A stretch of DNA of 32,158 nt from JAAEUB01 sp964550345 (GTDB lineage: Bacteria; Pseudomonadota; Alphaproteobacteria; Rhodobacterales; Rhodobacteraceae), in contig CAZJYZ010000037.1 in NCBI GenBank assembly GCA_964550345.1, positions 1 through 32,158 on the forward strand, written 5' to 3'. The position numbers were made by a program, and so were the translations under genes. The notes under the pieces were generated by a model. The model was not told where the DNA came from. It worked only from the letters and a program-made list of their open reading frames with translations, and did not search any database. Numbering within the stretch: the stretch's first letter is position 1; every line of letters starts with the position of its first letter. Of this stretch, positions 7,896-13,681 are shown piece after piece.

Positions 7896-8333
7896 ATGAA
7901 ACGAATTCTACTGACCATGGCGGCCAGCCTGATTGCAACAAGCGCGGCTTTCGCTGACGATGACGGTGACATTGTTAAAGGTGAAAAAGACTTCAAAAAG
8001 TGTAAAGCCTGCCACGCCATCATAGACGACGAAGGTGAAGTGATTTTCAAAGGCGGCAAAACCGGCCCGAACCTGTGGGGTGTCGTCGGACGTCAGGCTG
8101 GTACGGTTGAAGGTTTCCGCTATGGCGCTGACCTTGTAGCAGCGGGCGAAGCTGGTCTTGTCTGGGATATCGAACAGCTGGTCACCTATGTCGCAGACCC
8201 GAAAGGTTTCCTGCGCACCTATCTTGACGACAACACAGCAAAGTCCAAGATGACTTTCAAACTGAAGAACGGCCTTAACGTTGCCGCGTTCCTTGCGGAA
8301 AACGGTCCTGAAGAGGGTGAAGACGAATCCTAA
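7896..8333 (+). CDS. cycA: Cytochrome c2 / c550, periplasmic electron carrier
   Basis: A class I cytochrome c that carries electrons from the bc1 complex to the oxidase. The start is the ATG at 7896, preceded by CGGAG, and begins a 20-residue signal peptide ending AAFA; the frame upstream is not coding. The precursor has 145 residues. Heme binds at Cys36-Lys-Ala-Cys39-His40 and the sixth ligand is Met119 in SKMTFKL. The stretch GGKTGPNLWGVVGR is the standard region after the heme site, and the YVADPKGFLRTYLDD block matches the long Rhodobacter/Paracoccus type. The C-terminus is very acidic (EEGEDES). Its gene ends in a strong terminator and lies just upstream of ctaD, an order also known in Paracoccus. 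Confidence 0.92.
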   Translation: MKRILLTMAASLIATSAAFADDDGDIVKGEKDFKKCKACHAIIDDEGEVIFKGGKTGPNLWGVVGRQAGTVEGFRYGADLVAAGEAGLVWDIEQLVTYVADPKGFLRTYLDDNTAKSKMTFKLKNGLNVAAFLAENGPEEGEDES

Positions 8334-8370
8334 GAAGGCCACCGCCTGACCCTTCAGGCATATGATTGTA

Positions 8371-8408
8371 AAAGCCCCACCCGGAAACACCGGTGTGGGG
8401 CTTTTTTT
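8371..8408 (+). terminator. Rho-independent terminator of cycA
   Basis: AAAGCCCCACCCGG (8371-8384) pairs with CCGGTGTGGGGCTTT (from 8390) with one bulged base and a five-base loop, followed by a T-run. It lies 38 bases after the stop codon and separates cycA from ctaD. Confidence 0.92.
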
Positions 8409-8448
8409 AAATGTTTCTAATTGCCCCTAAGCTTCAGTCGCTTTAGAG

Positions 8449-8506
8449 AAGGTTTAACCTGTGCGGGGCAACCTGCAGAGCACAGGATAATTAAACCTTA
8501 GGGAGG
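8449..8506 (+). promoter_or_regulatory. Large leader hairpin directly upstream of the ctaD ribosome site
   Basis: AAGGTTTAACCTGTGC (8449-8464) pairs with GCACAGG (8480-8486) and TTAAACCTT (8491-8499), giving 16 base pairs with a four-base bulge (ATAA) and a 15-base loop. The Shine-Dalgarno GGGAGG (8501-8506) starts two bases after the stem. An alternative pairing of CCCTAAG (8425-8431) with CTTAGGG (8497-8503) would cover part of the ribosome site and break the outer stem. The structure may control ctaD translation or mRNA stability; no ligand-binding class is recognised. Confidence 0.6.
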
Positions 8507-8511
8507 TCCAT

Positions 8512-10185
8512 ATGGCAGACGCAGCCATCCACGACCATGAACACGCGGATAACAGAGGTTTCTTTACACGCTGGTTCATGTCCACAAACCACAAGGATAT
8601 CGGCATCCTTTACCTGTTCGTAGCAGGTATCGTCGGATTCATCTCGGTTTGTTTCACCATCTACATGCGCCTCGAGCTCATGGAGCCGGGGGTGCAGTAT
8701 ATGTGCCTCGAGGGTGCACGTTTTGTGGCAGATGCCACGGCGACCTGTACACCAAACGGCCATTTGTGGAATGTTCTGATCACCTACCACGGCGTCCTGA
8801 TGATGTTCTTCGTAGTCATTCCGGCGCTTTTCGGTGGTTTTGGTAACTATTTCATGCCCTTACAGATTGGCGCGCCGGATATGGCCTTCCCGCGTATGAA
8901 CAATCTGAGCTTTTGGATGTTTGTTGCCGGTGTGTCACTTGGCGTTGCCTCTCTGCTGAGCCCCGGCGGGAATGACCAACTTGGTTCCGGTGTTGGCTGG
9001 GTGCTTTACCCGCCGCTATCGACAACCGAAGGCGGTTATTCGATGGATTTGGCGATCTTCGCCGTACACATGTCGGGTGCCAGCTCGATCCTTGGCGCCA
9101 TCAACATGATCACGACCTTCCTGAACATGCGCGCACCGGGGATGACTATCTTCAAAGTACCGCTGTTTGCCTGGTCGATCTTTGTCACCGCATGGCTGAT
9201 TCTTCTCAGCCTGCCGGTTCTGGCAGGCGCCATCACCATGTTGCTGGTTGACCGTAACTTCGGTGGTACCTTCTTTGACCCATCCGGTGGCGGCGACCCG
9301 GTTCTCTACCAACACATCCTGTGGTTCTTTGGCCATCCGGAAGTGTATATCGTGATCCTGCCCGGCTTTGGTATTGCCAGCCACGTCTTTGCCACTTTCG
9401 CGCGCAAGCCGGTCTTTGGCTATCTGCCAATGGTCTGGGCGCTGATCGGCATCGGTTTCCTTGGCTTCATCGTCTGGGCGCACCATATGTACACGGTTGG
9501 CATGAGCCTGACCCAGCAAAGCTACTTCATGCTGGCGACCATGGTGATCGCGGTGCCCACGGGCATCAAGATCTTCAGCTGGATCGCAACGATCTGGGGC
9601 GGCTCGATCGAGTTCAAGGCACCGATGCTGTTCTCACTCGGCTTCCTCGCCCTCTTCACTTTGGGTGGCGTCACTGGCGTTGTACTCAGCCAAGCGGGTA
9701 TCGACCGGGTTTACCATGACACCTACTACGTGGTGGCACACTTCCATTACACCATGTCGATGGGGGCGGCTTTCCTGATCTTCTCGGGCGTCTATTTCTG
9801 GATCGGCAAGATGTCGGGGCGGCAATATCCTGAGTTTGCGGCCAAGCTGCATTTCTGGATGTTCTTCATCGGTGTCAACGTCACCTTCTTCCCGCAGCAC
9901 TTCCTAGGTCGTCAGGGCATGCCGCGCCGGTATATCGACTATCCGGAAGCTTTCTCGTACTGGAATGAAATCTCTTCCTACGGTGCTTTCCTGTCGTTTG
10001 CGTCCTTCCTCTTGTTCATCGGCATCATCGCCTACACGCTTCTGGCGGGTAAACGGGTGTCCGAGCCGAACTACTGGAACGAATATGCCGACACGCTGGA
10101 ATGGACCCTGCCCACGCCGCCGCCCGAACATACGTTCGAGCAGCTGCCAAAGCGCGAGGATTGGGACAAAGGGCCAGCGCATTAG
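8512..10185 (+). CDS. ctaD: Cytochrome c oxidase subunit I, aa3 type
   Basis: The catalytic subunit of the terminal oxidase holds heme a, heme a3 and CuB and pumps protons across the inner membrane. The 557-residue protein has twelve predicted membrane helices. Visible are the heme a ligand region YHGVLMMFF, the CuB helix WFFGHPEVYIVILPGFG with the cross-linked His-Tyr pair, the K-channel/CuB segment WAHHMYTVG, and the heme a3/a ligand helix VVAHFHYTMSMGAAF. GGGAGG sits five bases before the ATG. Subunits II and III and assembly genes are not in the window, as is common when ctaD is encoded apart. The preceding cycA supplies its likely electron donor. Confidence 0.98.
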   Translation: MADAAIHDHEHADNRGFFTRWFMSTNHKDIGILYLFVAGIVGFISVCFTIYMRLELMEPGVQYMCLEGARFVADATATCTPNGHLWNVLITYHGVLMMFFVVIPALFGGFGNYFMPLQIGAPDMAFPRMNNLSFWMFVAGVSLGVASLLSPGGNDQLGSGVGWVLYPPLSTTEGGYSMDLAIFAVHMSGASSILGAINMITTFLNMRAPGMTIFKVPLFAWSIFVTAWLILLSLPVLAGAITMLLVDRNFGGTFFDPSGGGDPVLYQHILWFFGHPEVYIVILPGFGIASHVFATFARKPVFGYLPMVWALIGIGFLGFIVWAHHMYTVGMSLTQQSYFMLATMVIAVPTGIKIFSWIATIWGGSIEFKAPMLFSLGFLALFTLGGVTGVVLSQAGIDRVYHDTYYVVAHFHYTMSMGAAFLIFSGVYFWIGKMSGRQYPEFAAKLHFWMFFIGVNVTFFPQHFLGRQGMPRRYIDYPEAFSYWNEISSYGAFLSFASFLLFIGIIAYTLLAGKRVSEPNYWNEYADTLEWTLPTPPPEHTFEQLPKREDWDKGPAH

Positions 10186-10203
10186 CGCGGCACGCTAAAA
10201 CCC

Positions 10204-10758
10204 ATGCCCTATGAATGGGACATAGAACCAAAGGAGGCCCCGGCAACGTCCGGGGCCTTCTCTTATGCGGCGGGGGATGCACCCTTCGCACGGCTGCACC
10301 TGTGGCCGCACCGCTCCCTGCCCCGGCGCGGCTTTGCCGCCACCATCGCAGGCGCCTTCCTGCTCCTGCTAATCCCGCTCTTCCCCCTGATCGGCTCGGT
10401 CCTGCTCTGGGGCCTCTTGCCCTTCGCCATGGGGGCACTGGGGTTGCTGTGGTATTTCATCGAAAAAAGCTACCGCGACGGCGAAATCCTCGAAGAGCTT
10501 TCCATCTGGCACGACCATATCCACCTGACCCGAACAGGCCCACAGAACCGCTTTCAGGAATGGCAGGCCAACCCCTATTGGGTGACGCTGAAACTGCATG
10601 AAACCGGCGGCCCGGTTCCCCAATACCTAACCCTCAAAGGCTGCGGTAAAGATAAAGAACGGATTGTGGAACTCGGCGCCTTCCTCAGCGAGGACGAACG
10701 CCCGAAACTATACCGCCTGCTGCTGCCGGTACTGGCGCGGAGTAAGTCTGCGCATTAA
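10204..10758 (+). CDS. DUF2244 domain integral membrane protein
   Basis: A 184-residue protein with two adjacent membrane helices (about residues 47-65 and 68-88) after the family signature LWPHRSLPRRGF. The C-terminal half is soluble and contains the conserved block WHDHIHLTRTGP followed by FQEWQANPYWVTLKL. DUF2244 genes often sit near cytochrome oxidase genes in alphaproteobacteria, so a role in oxidase assembly is possible, but no function is established. The ATG at 10204 has no clear ribosome site and lies 18 bases after ctaD. A terminator-like hairpin falls inside its first 20 codons. Its TAA stop is immediately followed, in the same frame, by an Rhs remnant. Confidence 0.82.
   Translation: MPYEWDIEPKEAPATSGAFSYAAGDAPFARLHLWPHRSLPRRGFAATIAGAFLLLLIPLFPLIGSVLLWGLLPFAMGALGLLWYFIEKSYRDGEILEELSIWHDHIHLTRTGPQNRFQEWQANPYWVTLKLHETGGPVPQYLTLKGCGKDKERIVELGAFLSEDERPKLYRLLLPVLARSKSAH
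10235..10264 (+). terminator. Terminator-like hairpin inside the start of the DUF2244 gene
   Basis: AGGCCCCGG (10235-10243) pairs perfectly with CCGGGGCCT (10250-10258) around CAACGT, followed by the pyrimidine tail TCTCTT. It lies about 50 bases after the ctaD stop, a usual place for a terminator, yet within codons 11-21 of the DUF2244 frame. It may limit read-through from ctaD. Confidence 0.5.
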
Positions 10759-10803
10759 GGGCAGGACTACGACGCAGGCCTGCTCACCCTCAATGCCCGC
10801 TAC

Positions 10804-11202
10804 ATGGACCCCGAACTAGGCGTGTTCACCCAACCTTCAGGCACAGGGCATTCCATGGGTGGCGGACTGATCCTAGCAGGTGCTGGGTCCGTAAGCAGCT
10901 TAAAGGGTGGTGACTACATCGTATTCCATTCCATGGGATATGTGGGACGCAAACCCGAGGGTTTCACTCACATCGTCTCTACGACCCCCGAAGAAATTCC
11001 AGCAGGCTCATATTCTGGATACCCTGAGCGAAATATTGAAATTATGAAAATTGTCGACCCCTTGACGCAAAGTCCTGCTGGTCTGCGCAGAAACATTGTA
11101 CGCTTGGATATATCCGGCGTATTAAACCCTGGCACGAAGACCAATGTCAGGTGGAACTATAGTATGAAGGAGTTTTTGGCAGCTATAGGAGTTGGGCAAT
11201 GA
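10804..11202 (+). CDS. Orphan Rhs C-terminal fragment with unknown tip domain
   Basis: The frame is open from 10759, the base after the DUF2244 stop. Its first codons give GQDYDAGLLTLNARY and then MDPELGVFTQPS, which is the conserved Rhs/YD-repeat core end (YDxxTGLxYLNARYYDPxLGRF). The ATG at 10804 is the internal Met of that motif and has no ribosome site, so the normal Rhs start and shell are lost. About 120 residues follow that I do not recognise, beginning SGTGHSMGGGLILAGAG, with HSMGYVGRKPEGFTH and RRNIVRLDISGV further on. In Rhs proteins the part after this core is a variable toxin or effector tip. Base composition shifts to lower G+C after about 10900. It overlaps the next ORF by four bases. 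Expression is doubtful. Confidence 0.6.
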   Translation: MDPELGVFTQPSGTGHSMGGGLILAGAGSVSSLKGGDYIVFHSMGYVGRKPEGFTHIVSTTPEEIPAGSYSGYPERNIEIMKIVDPLTQSPAGLRRNIVRLDISGVLNPGTKTNVRWNYSMKEFLAAIGVGQ

Positions 11203-11630
11203 AAATCTCTGCCAAGCAGGGTGCAATAACATTTATCGCTATCTTACTCATTGGAACTCTTGGCGTCCTATACACTGCCTCCCGTGTGATTATCTTTACC
11301 AATCATTTCAGCACATACATCGAGGTTTCACGAACGGAAAGGGAAGTATCGGTTAACGATATCTATATCACGCTGAACCGAATGGAGGAGGTTCGTACGC
11401 ACCCGGGCGATTGTCCAAACCGCCTAGGTGATTGTTGGTCTGTAGGTGGTAACATAACATTGCCTGGCGATCCCTCTTCGCATGGGCCCATCAGATTCAG
11501 GATTTCTACAGGGGAGACGACAGGCGTTTGGAGCCCAACATCGAGCCCCGCACGTCACGATGCCTTTGTTGAATCGGTCATCAAGGCGTTTCAGGACGAG
11601 GGCTATGTCGTGGGAAAACCAGAAAATTAG
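11199..11630 (+). CDS. Small membrane-anchored protein coupled to the Rhs tip; immunity-protein candidate
   Basis: A 143-residue protein of unknown family. It starts with an ATGA overlap with the Rhs tip frame and has a good AGGAG ribosome site seven bases before the ATG. Residues about 9-31 form one hydrophobic helix (IAILLIGTLGVLYTASRVII), leaving a soluble domain of about 110 residues with two cysteines (GDCPNRLGDCW) and a C-terminal FVESVIKAFQDEGY helix. Genes placed directly after Rhs tips usually encode the cognate immunity protein, and membrane-anchored immunity proteins are known; this is the only basis for the guess. G+C is lower than in the flanking genes, consistent with transfer. 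Confidence 0.6.
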   Translation: MKISAKQGAITFIAILLIGTLGVLYTASRVIIFTNHFSTYIEVSRTEREVSVNDIYITLNRMEEVRTHPGDCPNRLGDCWSVGGNITLPGDPSSHGPIRFRISTGETTGVWSPTSSPARHDAFVESVIKAFQDEGYVVGKPEN

Positions 11631-11756
11631 GGAGTATCGCTAAGAAAGCGCAGCAGTTTTCATTCCTGACCAGCTCGGATCAGCGGGTGAGCGGCGTCTT
11701 GTGCAACAGGCCACACCGCCTGCCCAACAAGCCAATCAGAAACATGTGTGCCGCAG

Positions 11757-11773
11757 GCACTCAATTTGAGTGC
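11757..11773. terminator. Palindromic hairpin between converging genes
   Basis: GCACTCAA and TTGAGTGC are perfect 8-base arms around one T. It lies between the end of the Rhs-linked ORF (+) and the end of yqeY (-), and the plus side is followed by the T-rich GGTTTGTTC. It could terminate either direction. Confidence 0.45.
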
Positions 11774-11787
11774 GGTTTGTTCAGAGC

Positions 11788-12246
11788 CTATCCCAGCCGG
11801 TCTCGCACCAGCGGTCCTACCCGGCCGAAATCCATCTGGCCGGTATATTTGCCTTTTAGCGCGCCCATGACCTTGCCCATGTCGCGGATGCTTTCGGCTT
11901 TGGTGCCGGAAATCGCGGCATCAATAGCGGCCAGTGTCTCTTCTTCGCTAAGCTGGCGGGGCAGGAAATCTTCAATCACCAGAATCTCGGCGCGTTCCTT
12001 TTCGGCCATTTCCACGCGCCCGCCCTCTTCATAGGCTTTGGCGCTTTCCTGGCGTTGCTTGACCATTTTTCCCAAAATAACAAGCACATCAGCGTCGGTG
12101 ACCGCGGCATCTTCGCCCTGCCCCCGCAACTCGATATCCTTGTCCTTGATCGCCGCATTTATCAGGCGCAAGGTCGAGAGCCGATCGGTATCGCGCTCTT
12201 TCATTGCGGTTTTCAATGCGTCGGTCACGCGAGATCTGAGTTCCAT
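11788..12246 (-). CDS. GatB/YqeY domain-containing protein
   Basis: A 152-residue soluble protein of the YqeY family, related to the tRNA-binding tail of GatB of the Asp/Glu-tRNA amidotransferase. The start is the ATG at 12246, giving the typical N-terminus MELRSRVTDALKTAMKERD; a longer frame to 12309 has no family support. The blocks LSTLRLINAAIKDKDIE (about 24-40), AEILVIEDFLPRQLSEEE and MGKVMGALKGKYTGQMDFG are characteristic. The exact role of stand-alone YqeY is not settled; a link to aminoacyl-tRNA quality is assumed. It is divergent from carA, a neighbourhood I recall from related alphaproteobacteria. Confidence 0.92.
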   Translation of the reverse strand: MELRSRVTDALKTAMKERDTDRLSTLRLINAAIKDKDIELRGQGEDAAVTDADVLVILGKMVKQRQESAKAYEEGGRVEMAEKERAEILVIEDFLPRQLSEEETLAAIDAAISGTKAESIRDMGKVMGALKGKYTGQMDFGRVGPLVRDRLG

Positions 12247-12332
12247 GTCTGTCCCATTCACTGGCTTTAGCGAAGTCCCCACATTAGCTAATTGAAACGC
12301 AGCGCACAACAGGGGATAATTTCACCTAAGTT

Positions 12333-12348
12333 ATTGTTTTTAAACAAT
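12333..12348. promoter_or_regulatory. AT-rich dyad between yqeY and carA
   Basis: ATTGTTT (12333-12339) and AAACAAT (12342-12348) are perfect arms around TT, in the 189-base divergent region. It lies 87 bases upstream of yqeY and 88 bases upstream of carA, where a shared operator could act. No matching regulator is known to me. Confidence 0.35.
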
Positions 12349-12435
12349 ATGACTATTTTGACGATCTGCCAGAGCCCCCTTGACCCTCGCCTCTTCCATC
12401 CTTAGTTTCGCCGCGACCTTACTGGGAGCCCTGCC

Positions 12436-13582
12436 ATGTCTGCCGCTGCACAAACCCTGAACCAACCCGCGCATACCGCCTGTCTGGCGCTTGCGGATGG
12501 AACCTTGTTTTTTGGACAGGGTTTTGGCGCAACCGGCACTGCCACCGCCGAGCTTTGTTTCAACACCGCCATGACCGGCTATCAGGAGATTATGACGGAC
12601 CCCTCCTATGCCGGGCAGATCGTCACCTTCACCTTTCCTCATATCGGCAACACTGGCGTCAACCCGCAGGATGATGAAACTGCTGACCCTGTCGCGTCCG
12701 GGATGGTGGTGAAATGGGACCCGACTGAGCCTTCAAACTGGCGCGCGGCCGAAGATCTGCAAAGCTGGCTGGCCCGGCGCGGACGCATCGGTATCGGCGG
12801 TATTGATCCGGCAGCAGGGGGCACCGCATGTGGCGCTGGCCCACGATCCCGAAGGCAACTTTGACATTGAGGCGCTGGTCGCCCAGGCCCGCGCCTTCCC
12901 CGGCCTTGTGGGGCAGGATCTGGCAGCTGATGTCACCTGCGCCCAAAGCTATACCTGGGACGAAATGCGCTGGGCTTGGCCAGGTGGCTTTCCCAAACAG
13001 GAAAATCCGCGTCACAAGGTTGTCGCCATTGATTTCGGGGCTAAACGAAACATCCTGCGCTGTCTTGCCTCGGCCGGTTGCGATGTGACCGTACTTCCGG
13101 CGTCGGCGACTGCCGAAGATATACTTTCCCACAACCCGGACGGCGTTTTTCTGTCCAACGGTCCCGGCGACCCCGAGGCGACCGGTGAATATGCTGTTCC
13201 GATGATCAAAACCATTCTTGAGACCACTGACCTGCCAATCTTTGGCATCTGCCTGGGCCACCAGATGTTGGCACTGGCTTTGGGCGCTGAAACCATCAAG
13301 ATGAACCACGGTCACCACGGCGCCAATCACCCGGTAAAGGATATGGAGACCGGCAAGGTCGAAATCACCTCGATGAACCACGGTTTTACCGTTGACAGCC
13401 AAAGCCTGCCAGACGGCGTGCTGGAGACCCATATCTCGCTGTTCGACGGTTCAAATTGCGGTATTCGTCTGGCTGATCGTCCGGTTTTTTCAGTGCAGTA
13501 CCACCCCGAAGCAAGCCCCGGTCCGCAAGATTCTTATTACCTGTTTGAGCGTTTCGTGACTGCCATGGACGCCAAAACCTGA
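12436..13582 (+). pseudogene. carA: Carbamoyl-phosphate synthase small subunit, frameshifted by an internal deletion
   Basis: CarA is the glutaminase subunit that hands ammonia to CarB for carbamoyl phosphate, used for arginine and pyrimidines. The N-terminal part (from ATG 12436, 124 residues to IGIGGID) and the glutaminase part (from IRQQGAPH near 12806, 258 residues) are in different frames. The usual segment between them, TRRLTRA, is missing. This fits a loss of 23 bases at about 12804-12809. The rest is intact, including the nucleophile in GICLGHQ and the HPEASPG triad residue. With the seven missing residues the total is about 389, a normal CarA length. The first frame runs on to a stop at 12864. 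As written the gene cannot make a full CarA; it may be a real mutation or an assembly error. Confidence 0.9.
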
Positions 13583-13619
13583 ATTCGCCGCCATTTTTCC
13601 CGAGGTTTACACCCCTCTG

Positions 13620-13635
13620 TTAACCGTTAATTAAC
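13620..13635. promoter_or_regulatory. CtrA-type binding site upstream of the glycosyltransferase
   Basis: TTAACCGTTAATTAAC matches the full alphaproteobacterial CtrA consensus TTAA-N7-TTAAC exactly. Further TTAA copies at 13627 and 13641 lie beside it. The site is 46 bases before the ATG of the next gene, a position suited to direct control by CtrA. Confidence 0.65.
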
Positions 13636-13681
13636 CGCCCTTAACGCACCATCCACGGATCATTGGTTTCCGGGGTGCGAA

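Noticed and set aside
9016..9519. Minus-strand 167-residue ORF inside ctaD
   Set aside because: Antisense shadow; the residue mix is hydrophilic and repetitive, typical of reversed membrane-protein codons.
10750..10810. Stop-codon read-through making a DUF2244-Rhs fusion
   Set aside because: The frames match and join with no gap, but the TAA context shows nothing special; simple insertion at the gene end is the better explanation.
12780..12870. Programmed frameshifting in carA
   Set aside because: No slippery run or stimulating structure is seen, and conserved residues are missing, so frameshifting alone would not restore CarA.
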